Below are positions 1 to 6,422 of a DNA stretch of 7,165 nt, piece after piece (the stretch's first letter is position 1; the number at the start of each line of letters is the position of its first letter). The notes beneath the pieces are model-generated. The model made no database searches. It saw nothing but the letters and a program-made list of their open reading frames with translations, and was not told the DNA's origin. This stretch comes from Clostridiales bacterium (GTDB lineage Bacteria > Bacillota > Clostridia > Peptostreptococcales > Anaerovoracaceae): positions 1 through 7,165 of the forward strand of contig DPKU01000194.1 of the NCBI GenBank assembly GCA_003542355.1, given 5' to 3'. The translations under genes and the position numbers were made by a program.

Positions 1-932
1 CCCACGCCGAAGGAATCGATGCAGGCGCCCTGGGAAAGCATGTCCCGGATCAGAAATTCGTCCAAAGAGTTGGAAACCACGATCTTGCAATCGGAATGTC
101 CCGCTTCGTCCAGCATTTTTCTGGCATTTTTTGTGAGGTAGGTGACGTCCCCCGAATCGATGCGGATGGCCTTGCCGGCGGGCTTATATTTCTCAAAGAT
201 TCGTATCGCGTTGGGAATTCCAGATTTCAGCACATCGTAGGTATCCACCAGAAGTGTGCAATTTTCCGGATACAACTGCGCATACCGATCGAAGGATTCG
301 TATTCCGAGTCGAACAGCTGGACCCAGCTGTGCGCCATGGTTCCCATGGCCGGGATGCCGTACCGCTGTTCCACGATGGTGCAGGACGTGCCGGCGCAGC
401 CGCCGATATACGCTGCCCGTGCTCCTAAAATCGATGCACTGGCGCCGTGGGCCCGCCGTGCGCCGAACTCCATGACGCTTCGTCCGCCTGCCGCTCTTAC
501 GATACGATTGGCCTTCGTTGCGATCAGGCTCTGGTGATTGATCAAAAGCAGCGCCATGGTCTCGATAAACTGTGCCTGGATCACCGGTCCCCGAACGGTC
601 AGGATGGGCTCACCCGGAAAGATCGGGGTGCCCTCCGGCACGGCCCACACATCGCAGGAAAAATGAAACACGCTCAGATAATCGAGAAACCGTTCATCAA
701 AAATGCCTCGATTTCTGAGATAGCTGATGTCTGCTTCTGTAAAGGTCAGCTCCTGCAAATACTCGATGAACGAATTCAGTCCGGCCATGATGGCCAGTCC
801 TCCTTCTTCAGGATTTTTTCGGTAAAACAAATCGAAATAAGCGATCCGATCGCCTTCCCCGTGCAAGTAATAACCGTTGGCCATGGTCAGCTCGTAAAAA
901 TCGGTGAGCATGGTCAGATTTTCTCCGTTCAT
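1..932 (-). CDS. pncB: Nicotinate phosphoribosyltransferase, 3' end beyond the window
   Basis: This enzyme joins nicotinate to PRPP, with ATP hydrolysis, to give nicotinate mononucleotide, the entry step of NAD salvage (Preiss-Handler pathway) in the cytoplasm. I translated the minus strand from the edge: 310 codons are visible, against roughly 480-490 in Firmicutes homologues, so about a third of the C-terminus is missing. Seen motifs are TDFYELTMANGYY near residues 10-22, EFGARRAHG at 155-163, GGCAGTS at 177-183, GTMAHSWV at 197-204 (His201 sits where the family has its phosphorylated histidine), LLVDTYD at 227-233 and RIDSGD at 257-262. The reading frame is open throughout. Two ATG codons stand in tandem at 935-933 and 932-930; I chose the second because it is 7 nt from the GAGAGG Shine-Dalgarno, the first only 4 nt. 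Either start overlaps the uvrA stop codon, which implies translational coupling. The family call is firm; the exact start is less so. Confidence 0.95.
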   Translation of the reverse strand, partial: MNGENLTMLTDFYELTMANGYYLHGEGDRIAYFDLFYRKNPEEGGLAIMAGLNSFIEYLQELTFTEADISYLRNRGIFDERFLDYLSVFHFSCDVWAVPEGTPIFPGEPILTVRGPVIQAQFIETMALLLINHQSLIATKANRIVRAAGGRSVMEFGARRAHGASASILGARAAYIGGCAGTSCTIVEQRYGIPAMGTMAHSWVQLFDSEYESFDRYAQLYPENCTLLVDTYDVLKSGIPNAIRIFEKYKPAGKAIRIDSGDVTYLTKNARKMLDEAGHSDCKIVVSNSLDEFLIRDMLSQGACIDSFGV

Positions 933-3787
933 CATTTTTCCTCTCTTTGCAGGATACGGCTGAGATACTCCCCAGTATAGGATGCCGGGATCTGCGCAAC
1001 GGCCTCCGGCGTTCCTGCAGCTACGATACGTCCGCCCCGGTCTCCTCCATCCGGCCCCAGGTCGATGATGTGATCCGCAGTTTTGATCACATCCAGGTTG
1101 TGTTCGATGACCACGACAGTATTGCCCGCATCCGTCAGCCGGGACAGCACCGTGATCAGTTTATCCACATCGGCGAAGTGCAAGCCGGTGGTCGGTTCAT
1201 CCAAAATATACAATGTATTCCCGGTGCTGCGCCGGGCCAATTCACTGGCCAGCTTCACCCGCTGGGCTTCTCCGCCAGAGAGTTGCGTGGAAGGCTGCCC
1301 CATTTTGATGTATCCCAGGCCGACCTCCTGCAGCGTCTTGATATGCCTGCAGATCGACGGGATGTTTTCGAAGAACGGCAGCGCTTCGTCCACAGTCATA
1401 TCCAGTACGTCGAAAATACTTTTTCCTTTATATTTGACTTCCAGCGTCTCCCGGTTGTACCGCTTTCCTTTGCACACCTCGCAGGGGACATATACATCCG
1501 GCAGGAAGTTCATCTCGATCTTGATGATCCCATCGCCCTTGCACGCTTCGCAGCGGCCGCCCGAAACGTTAAAACTGAACCGTCCTTTTTGATATCCTCG
1601 CAGCTTGGCCTCGGAAGTCTGGGCAAACAGATCCCGGATCGAGGTGAACACGCCGGTGTAGGTGGCCGGATTGCTTCGAGGCGTTCTGCCAATGGGCGAC
1701 TGATCGATGTTGATCACCTTGTCGATGTTTTCGATCCCGGTGATCTCCTCATATTTTCCGGGGCGATCCTTGGCCCGATACATTTTTTCTGCCAGCGCTT
1801 TGTACAGGATCTCGTTGATCAAACTGCTCTTGCCCGACCCTGAAACACCGGTTACGCAAACCATCTCACCAAGAGGTATCGTCACATCGATATTCTGCAG
1901 GTTATTCTCATTTGCGCCCCGTATGATCAGCGCCTTCCCGTTTCCTTCTCTCCGCAAAGTCGGAACAGCGATTTTCAGCTGCCCGGAAAGGTACTGTCCC
2001 GTAATGGATTCCGGGCAGGCCTTGATATCGTCCAAGCTGCCCTGGGCCACCAGATATCCGCCTTCGATGCCAGCCCCCGGGCCGATGTCGATGATCTGAT
2101 CCGCAGCCATCATGGTTTCCTCGTCGTGCTCCACCACGATCAGGGTGTTGCCGAGATCCGTCAGCTCCCGCAGCGCCTGGAGCAGCTTGGCATTGTCCTT
2201 CTGATGAAGGCCGATGCTGGGTTCGTCCAGAATATAAAGAACACCCACCAGAGAAGAACCGATCTGTGTCGCCAGACGGATCCGCTGGGCTTCCCCGCCG
2301 GACAGAGAAGCCGAAGCTCTGGACAATGTCAGGTAATCCAAACCCACATCCCGCAGGAATGCCAGGCGCGCACGTATCTCCTTCAGGACCATCCGTGCGA
2401 TCGTCCGGTGCTTCTCGGACAGCTGTTCTTCCAGGATGTTCATAAAATCCAGGGCTTTGACGATGGAAAGGTCCGTCAGATCTGCGATGTTCATACCGGC
2501 CACGGTGACAGCAAGGATCTCCGGTTTGAGCCTTCGGCCCTGACAGACATCGCATGAGGCAATGCTCATATAGGCTTCCAGCTTCTCTTTGATATAGTCT
2601 GAATTTGTGTATTCGTAGCGCCGCTGCAGATTGTGGATGACGCCCTCGAAGGTATCGCTTCGGCTGGAGGAATTGCCGGTGGTCCGGCTGACATAGGTGT
2701 ACTTCAGCTTTCGCCCCTTCGTGCCGTAAAACAGTTCTTTCTTGAATTTTGCCGGAAGATCTTTATATGGCAAAGAGACGTCCACGCCGTGATCGTCGGC
2801 CAGAGCCTGGATCAGCTGCCGGTAGAAGCCCGAATATTCCAAAGAAGAAAAGACGTTGGTCAATGCGCCATCGAACAGGGATAACGCCGGATCGTTCACC
2901 ACCAGGTCCGGATCGATCTTTTGAATAAAGCCCAGGCCGTGACACTCCGGACAAGCGCCGAAGGGAGAGTTGAAGGAAAAACTTCTGGGTTCCATCTCTT
3001 CCAGGCTGACGCCGTGCTCCGGACAAGCCAGCTTCGTGCTGAACATCAGTTCAGCAGTGTTGCCCTGGTATTCCGTCAATGCTTCCACGAGGCCGTCCCC
3101 GTGGGCAAGCGCCAGTTCGATGCTCTCCGATAACCGGCCTTCCTGCCCGCTTCGGATCACGATCCGGTCCACAACGATCTCGATGGTGTGCTGAAAGGTC
3201 TTTTCCAGCTGGATCGTTTCGTCGCTCAGATCCCGGATCTCTCCGTCGATGCGCGCCCGCACGAAGCCTTCTCTCCGGATCCGGCTCAGTATTTTTTCGT
3301 GCTCTCCCTTTCGTTTGCGCACCACCGGTGCCAGCAGCGTCACCTTCGTGCCTTCGTTCATGGACATGAATTGTTCCACGATCTGATCCACACTCTGAGA
3401 GCTGATCTCCCGTCCGCATACAGGACAGTGAGGAATGCCGATCCGGGCATACATCAGGCGCAGGTAGTCGTATATTTCCGTGACGGTGCCTACTGTGGAC
3501 CGGGGATTCTTGCTGGTGGTTTTCTGATCGATGGATATGGCAGGCGACAGACCTTCGATGGATTCCACATCCGGCTTGTCCAGCTGGCCCAAAAATTGCC
3601 GCGCGTAGGCAGAGAGGCTTTCCACATATCGCCGCTGCCCTTCGGCATAGATCGTATCAAACGCCAGGGAAGATTTGCCCGAACCGGACAATCCGGTCAG
3701 CACCACAAGCCGGTCTCTGGGGATCGTGACGTCGATCCCTTTCAAATTGTTTTCCTTTGCGCCCCGTATCACGAGATCTTTTTGCAT
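932..3787 (-). CDS. uvrA: UvrABC excinuclease subunit A (DNA damage sensor ATPase)
   Basis: UvrA dimerises, scans DNA for bulky or distorting lesions and loads UvrB, the first step of nucleotide excision repair. At 951 residues it has the normal family length. It holds two ABC ATPase modules: Walker A GLSGSGKS at 32-39 and GVSGSGKS at 647-654, signature LSGGEAQR at 495-502 and 836-843, and Walker B LYILDEP at 517-523 and 859-865. The UvrB-binding region is about 130-245 and the insertion domain about 290-400. Cysteine pairs are C121/C124, C412/C415, C279/C282, and C746/C749 with C769/C772 (CX2C-X19-CX2C). The module at 255-282 reads C255-X2-H258-X20-C279-X2-C282, so histidine stands where E. 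coli UvrA has a second cysteine. The ATG start gives the canonical N-terminus and has GGAAGGA (3805-3799) 11 nt upstream. It follows uvrB by 25 nt and overlaps pncB. No glycine-rich C-terminal tail is present; it ends in LQREEK. Confidence 0.98.
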   Translation of the reverse strand: MQKDLVIRGAKENNLKGIDVTIPRDRLVVLTGLSGSGKSSLAFDTIYAEGQRRYVESLSAYARQFLGQLDKPDVESIEGLSPAISIDQKTTSKNPRSTVGTVTEIYDYLRLMYARIGIPHCPVCGREISSQSVDQIVEQFMSMNEGTKVTLLAPVVRKRKGEHEKILSRIRREGFVRARIDGEIRDLSDETIQLEKTFQHTIEIVVDRIVIRSGQEGRLSESIELALAHGDGLVEALTEYQGNTAELMFSTKLACPEHGVSLEEMEPRSFSFNSPFGACPECHGLGFIQKIDPDLVVNDPALSLFDGALTNVFSSLEYSGFYRQLIQALADDHGVDVSLPYKDLPAKFKKELFYGTKGRKLKYTYVSRTTGNSSSRSDTFEGVIHNLQRRYEYTNSDYIKEKLEAYMSIASCDVCQGRRLKPEILAVTVAGMNIADLTDLSIVKALDFMNILEEQLSEKHRTIARMVLKEIRARLAFLRDVGLDYLTLSRASASLSGGEAQRIRLATQIGSSLVGVLYILDEPSIGLHQKDNAKLLQALRELTDLGNTLIVVEHDEETMMAADQIIDIGPGAGIEGGYLVAQGSLDDIKACPESITGQYLSGQLKIAVPTLRREGNGKALIIRGANENNLQNIDVTIPLGEMVCVTGVSGSGKSSLINEILYKALAEKMYRAKDRPGKYEEITGIENIDKVINIDQSPIGRTPRSNPATYTGVFTSIRDLFAQTSEAKLRGYQKGRFSFNVSGGRCEACKGDGIIKIEMNFLPDVYVPCEVCKGKRYNRETLEVKYKGKSIFDVLDMTVDEALPFFENIPSICRHIKTLQEVGLGYIKMGQPSTQLSGGEAQRVKLASELARRSTGNTLYILDEPTTGLHFADVDKLITVLSRLTDAGNTVVVIEHNLDVIKTADHIIDLGPDGGDRGGRIVAAGTPEAVAQIPASYTGEYLSRILQREEK
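940..945 (-). promoter_or_regulatory. Shine-Dalgarno of pncB inside the uvrA 3' end
   Basis: GAGAGG on the minus strand, read as part of the last uvrA codons (Arg-Glu-Glu-Lys), lies 4 nt before the first and 7 nt before the second of two tandem ATG codons. The uvrA stop TGA (934-932) is embedded in ATGATG, so ribosomes finishing uvrA are placed on the pncB start. Confidence 0.75.
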
Positions 3788-3798
3788 GTATGATAGCG

Positions 3799-3805
3799 TC
3801 CTTCC
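3799..3805 (-). promoter_or_regulatory. Shine-Dalgarno of uvrA
   Basis: GGAAGGA on the minus strand, in the 25-nt gap between the uvrB stop TAA (3815-3813) and the uvrA ATG (3787-3785). The spacing of 11 nt is longer than optimal, but no in-frame start lies closer that would keep the conserved N-terminus. Confidence 0.65.
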
Positions 3806-3812
3806 GTATTCT

Positions 3813-5801
3813 TTATAGTGTGGAGCGAAGCTCCAGCAGACGATCTCTTAAGATCGCCGCACGTTCAAACTGCAAGGCTTTAGCGGCTTCCTTCATTTCT
3901 TTTTCCAATTTGCCGGTGTAATCCATCTTCTCTTTGCGGGTCAGTTCCAGCAGGCTTCTGCCGTTGTAGCTGTCGATATCCTCTTCCACCTTCTGCGTCA
4001 CTTCGATCACGTTGCGCACAGCTTTCTCGATGGTAGTAGGTGTGATCCCGTGGGCGTTGTTGTACTCCGCCTGGATGGCCCGCCTTCTATCGGTCTCGGA
4101 GATGGCCGCCGCCATAGCCGGACTGATGCTGTCGGCATACATCAGCACTCTGCCTCTGGCATTTCGGGCCGCTCTGCCCACCGTCTGGATCAAGGATGTC
4201 TCTGTCCTCAGAAAGCCTTGTTTATCGGCATCCAGGATGGCCACCAGCGACACTTCGGGCAGGTCCAGCCCCTCCCGGAGCAGATTGATCCCGACCAATA
4301 CATCAAAAACACCCAGACGCAGATCCCGGAGGATGTCCAGCCTTTCCAGGGTTTGGATTTCCGAGTGGAGGTACCGAACCTTCAACCCGGCACTCTTTAG
4401 ATAGTCGGTGAGGCTTTCGGACATTTTCTTCGTGAGCGTCGTCACCAAGACCCGATATCCTGCTTCTGTCTCTTTGTTGATCTCTCCGATCAGATGGTCG
4501 ATCTGTCCTTCGCTGGGCACCACCTGGATCGGCGGATCCAGAAGTCCGGTGGGTCGAATGACCTGTTCTGCATCGATGCCCTCGGATTTCTCTCTTTCGT
4601 AAGCTGCCGGCGTTGCGCTGATGTACACGATCTGCTTCACTTTCTCTTCGAATTCCTCAAAGCGCATCGGACGGTTGTCCATGGCCGAAGGAAGGCGGAA
4701 TCCGTATTCCACCAGAGAAGACTTACGGGAACGGTCTCCTGCATACATGGCTTTCAGCTGTGGAATCATGGCGTGCGACTCGTCGATGACGATCAGAAAA
4801 TCATCCGGGAAGTAATCCAGGAGCGTATACGGTCTGGAGCCAGGCGGGTTGCCCACCAGATGTCTGGAATAGTTCTCGATCCCTTTGCACGTTCCGATTT
4901 CACGAAGCATTTCCAGATCGTATCGGGTCCGCTGCTCCAGTCGCTGCGCTTCCAGAAGATTTCCGCGATCCCGGAACCATTGGAGCCGCTCTTCCAGTTC
5001 TGTCTCGATGGTCACCAGCGCCCGCTCCATGTTTTCTTTCGATGTCACGTAATGGGAGGCAGGAAATATCGAAATGTGCTTCCGCGTGCCCGTGATTTCC
5101 CCGGTAAGAGGATTCATCTCCTTGATCGATTCGATCTCGTCGCCGAAAAGCTCCACCCGAACAGCCTGATCTGAGCCGGCCGGAATGATATCGATCACAT
5201 CGCCCCGTACGCGGAACGTCCCCCGTTCGAACCCTACATCGCTTCTGGAAAACTGGATATCCACAAGCTTCCGGAGGATTTCGTTGCGGTTTTTCTGCAT
5301 GCCGGGACGCAGAGACAGGGTCTGAGTTTCATAATCCACAGGACTGCCCAGGCCGTAGATACACGAAACAGACGCCACGATGATCACATCCCGCCGTTCA
5401 GCCAGCGCAGCTGTGGCAGAGTACCGCAGACGGTCGATTTCTTCATTCGTATCCGAATCTTTTTCAATATAGGTATCTGTGGATGGAACATAGGCTTCCG
5501 GCTGATAGTAGTCATAATAACTTACAAAGTACTCCACAGCATTTTCCGGAAAAAAATCCTGAAATTCACCGCAGAGCTGAGCCGCCAGAGTCTTGTTGTG
5601 AGAGATGACGATGGTGGGCTTTTGGATCTGCTGGATCACATTGGCCACCGTAAAAGTCTTCCCGGATCCGGTGACGCCCAGCAGCGTCTGATGCTTTTTA
5701 CCTTCATTCAGGCCCGCAACCAGACGCTTTACGGCATCCGGCTGGTCCCCGGTCATGCTGTAGGGTGCTTTCAGTTTAAAGCTTCCGCTTTTCTCCGCCA
5801 T
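3813..5801 (-). CDS. uvrB: UvrABC excinuclease subunit B (helicase-like damage verifier)
   Basis: UvrB receives damaged DNA from UvrA, inserts a beta-hairpin between the strands to verify the lesion, then recruits UvrC for dual incision. The 662 residues match the family (about 660-675). Numbered from ATG 5801: Walker A GVTGSGKT at 42-49; the hairpin with tyrosines 95, 96, 98 and 99 (YYDYYQPEAYVP at 95-106); DESH box at 340-343; SAT motif at 395-397; LLREGLDLPE at 507-516; motif VI QTVGRAARNARG at 539-550; and a C-terminal UVR domain at about 621-658 that binds UvrC. A GTG two codons upstream (5807-5805) also opens the frame, but it lies within the Shine-Dalgarno GAGGTG and has none of its own, so ATG 5801 is preferred. 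The gene starts 7 nt after rqcP and is followed closely by uvrA, a common uvrB-uvrA operon order. uvrC is not in the window. Confidence 0.98.
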   Translation of the reverse strand: MAEKSGSFKLKAPYSMTGDQPDAVKRLVAGLNEGKKHQTLLGVTGSGKTFTVANVIQQIQKPTIVISHNKTLAAQLCGEFQDFFPENAVEYFVSYYDYYQPEAYVPSTDTYIEKDSDTNEEIDRLRYSATAALAERRDVIIVASVSCIYGLGSPVDYETQTLSLRPGMQKNRNEILRKLVDIQFSRSDVGFERGTFRVRGDVIDIIPAGSDQAVRVELFGDEIESIKEMNPLTGEITGTRKHISIFPASHYVTSKENMERALVTIETELEERLQWFRDRGNLLEAQRLEQRTRYDLEMLREIGTCKGIENYSRHLVGNPPGSRPYTLLDYFPDDFLIVIDESHAMIPQLKAMYAGDRSRKSSLVEYGFRLPSAMDNRPMRFEEFEEKVKQIVYISATPAAYEREKSEGIDAEQVIRPTGLLDPPIQVVPSEGQIDHLIGEINKETEAGYRVLVTTLTKKMSESLTDYLKSAGLKVRYLHSEIQTLERLDILRDLRLGVFDVLVGINLLREGLDLPEVSLVAILDADKQGFLRTETSLIQTVGRAARNARGRVLMYADSISPAMAAAISETDRRRAIQAEYNNAHGITPTTIEKAVRNVIEVTQKVEEDIDSYNGRSLLELTRKEKMDYTGKLEKEMKEAAKALQFERAAILRDRLLELRSTL
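3821..3835 (-). other. Hairpin at the uvrB-uvrA junction
   Basis: A perfect 6-bp inverted repeat, TGGAGC-TTC-GCTCCA on the minus strand, lies in the last codons of uvrB, 5 nt before its stop. No T-run follows it (next comes CACTATAAAG), so it is not an intrinsic terminator. It could affect mRNA stability or uvrA initiation, or be chance in the codons for Glu-Leu-Arg-Ser. Confidence 0.4.
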
Positions 5802-5804
5802 TTC

Positions 5805-5810
5805 CACCTC
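5805..5810 (-). promoter_or_regulatory. Shine-Dalgarno of uvrB, overlapping the rqcP stop
   Basis: GAGGTG on the minus strand overlaps the rqcP stop TGA (5811-5809) and lies 3 nt (GAA) before ATG 5801. The GTG inside it is the alternative uvrB start. The site decides in favour of ATG, though its spacing is on the short side. Confidence 0.65.
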
Positions 5811-6054
5811 AATCCGTCAGGATTTCATAAAGCTGGGGCGCTTGCTCCTTCGACACGTGCTCCGGCACAGAAAGAACCCGCACCGACAGCCTGGAGTTTC
5901 CAAAGCATATTTCGATCCGGTCTCCGGGTTTCACTTCCGCGCCCGGTTTGGCGGGTTTATCGTTGAGCAGGATGCGGTCCTGTGTGCATGCGTCGTGAGC
6001 AACGGTCCTGCGCTTGATCAGTCTTGCAGTTTTTAAATATTTATCGATTCTCAT
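5809..6054 (-). CDS. rqcP: S4-domain ribosome quality control factor RqcP (YabO family)
   Basis: This small RNA-binding protein of the Hsp15/YabO family works with RqcH on the 50S subunit carrying a stalled peptidyl-tRNA and helps add C-terminal alanine tails that mark the nascent chain for degradation. The 81 residues are nearly all S4 domain: it opens MRIDKYLKTARLIKRRT, close to Bacillus YabO (MRLDKFLK...RLIKRRT), and continues with a basic helix, DRILLNDKPAKPGAEVKPGD and a beta strand (IEICFG). Arg2 and the Arg15-Arg16 pair are kept. I start at ATG 6054; a TTG ten codons upstream (6084-6082) falls inside the terminator stem and lacks family support. No good Shine-Dalgarno precedes the ATG; only GAAAGA is seen, and it is itself part of an inverted repeat. 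Position after mazG and hup matches the yabN-yabO neighbourhood and strengthens the call over plain Hsp15. rqcH is not in the window. Confidence 0.92.
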   Translation of the reverse strand: MRIDKYLKTARLIKRRTVAHDACTQDRILLNDKPAKPGAEVKPGDRIEICFGNSRLSVRVLSVPEHVSKEQAPQLYEILTD

Positions 6055-6057
6055 CTG

Positions 6058-6077
6058 TTTTCTTTCGAAAAAGAAAA
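6058..6077 (-). repeat. A/U-rich inverted repeat joining the terminator U-tract to the rqcP leader
   Basis: On the minus strand TTTTCTTT (6077-6070), loop TTCG (6069-6066) and AAAGAAAA (6065-6058) form a perfect 8-bp stem, seven A-T pairs and one G-C. The left arm is the T-run of the terminator; the right arm is the purine stretch just before the rqcP ATG, where a ribosome would bind. It directly abuts the terminator stem and has the same TTCG loop sequence. Confidence 0.65.
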
Positions 6078-6097
6078 GGGGCAACCGAAGTTGCCCC
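6070..6097 (-). terminator. Rho-independent terminator after hup
   Basis: On the minus strand the stem arms GGGGCAAC (6097-6090) and GTTGCCCC (6085-6078) pair perfectly over 8 bp around loop TTCG, giving the unusually stable C(UUCG)G tetraloop. The run TTTTCTTTTT (6077-6068) follows at once. A G-U and an A-U pair can extend the stem outward by two. No T-run follows on the plus strand, so it acts in one direction. It lies 14 nt after the hup stop and is the expected 3' end of the hup transcript. Confidence 0.93.
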
Positions 6098-6111
6098 CTG
6101 CATATTGTCGC

Positions 6112-6393
6112 TTATTTCTTGTTGACAGCGTCTTTGAAAGCCTTGCCGGCTTTGAACACAGGCGCCTTGGAAGCAGCAATCTGTACAACTTCGCCGGGCT
6201 TTTGGGGATTTCTGCCCGTTCTGGCTTTTCTGTTTCTGATTTCAAATGTGCCGAAGCCAATCATCTGTACTTTGTCTTCCTTCTTGAGTGCGCCTTCTAC
6301 GGATTCCATGAATGCATTGATCGTGGCTTCTGTGTCTTTCTTTGTCAATCCGGTCTTTTCGGCTATGGTTGCAACCAATTCAGCTTTGTTCAT
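6112..6393 (-). CDS. hup: HU-family histone-like DNA-binding protein
   Basis: HU is a small dimeric protein that binds and bends DNA without strong sequence preference, compacts the nucleoid and assists replication, recombination and repair. The 93 residues match the family (about 90-94). The N-terminal helical dimerisation half is at 1-43, followed by GFGTF at 46-50 and the beta-arm motif RTGRNPQ at 58-64, with Pro63 as the residue that intercalates into DNA. The C-terminus is FKAGKAFKDAVNKK, as is typical. ATG 6393 has a full AGGAGG 6 nt upstream. It lies 29 nt after mazG and is followed by a strong terminator, consistent with an abundant product from a short transcript. IHF is a possible relative, but the sequence fits HU better. 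The stop is TAA (6114-6112). Confidence 0.97.
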   Translation of the reverse strand: MNKAELVATIAEKTGLTKKDTEATINAFMESVEGALKKEDKVQMIGFGTFEIRNRKARTGRNPQKPGEVVQIAASKAPVFKAGKAFKDAVNKK

Positions 6394-6398
6394 TTCTT

Positions 6399-6405
6399 AC
6401 CTCCT
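6399..6405 (-). promoter_or_regulatory. Strong Shine-Dalgarno of hup
   Basis: AGGAGGT on the minus strand, ending 5 nt before ATG 6393, is the strongest ribosome binding site in the window and fits high HU output. Confidence 0.85.
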
Positions 6406-6422
6406 GCATCTGCCTCGCGGCA

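Noticed and set aside
1161..1169. TTATCCACA, an exact DnaA box
   Set aside because: It is a single copy inside uvrA coding for Val-Asp-Lys, without a cluster, AT-rich region or origin genes.
947..1843. Long plus-strand open frame (298 codons) opposite uvrA
   Set aside because: It lies wholly antisense to a clear uvrA, its translation resembles no family I know, and such frames are expected opposite a long gene of this composition.
1908..2555. Minus-strand open frame (215 codons) in another frame of uvrA
   Set aside because: It sits inside uvrA on the same strand, in a different frame, and has low-complexity Gly/Arg/Pro-rich translation without domain features.
4494..5174. Plus-strand open frame (226 codons) opposite uvrB
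   Set aside because: Antisense shadow of uvrB with no recognisable motif.
5214..5232. GAAC / GTTC words resembling a LexA site inside uvrB
   Set aside because: The half-sites are 7 nt apart instead of 4 and lie within uvrB coding sequence, downstream of its start.
6055..6084. TTG start for rqcP adding ten residues (PLFFFERKQ)
   Set aside because: The TTG lies in the terminator stem and the added residues come from the U-tract and hairpin; YabO proteins begin at MR(I/L)DK.
6320..6348. TTGACA inside hup (6348-6343) as a -35 box for the rqcP-uvrBA unit
   Set aside because: The hexamer at the right distance (CACGAT, 17-nt spacer) matches the -10 consensus at only three positions, and the codons explain the sequence.
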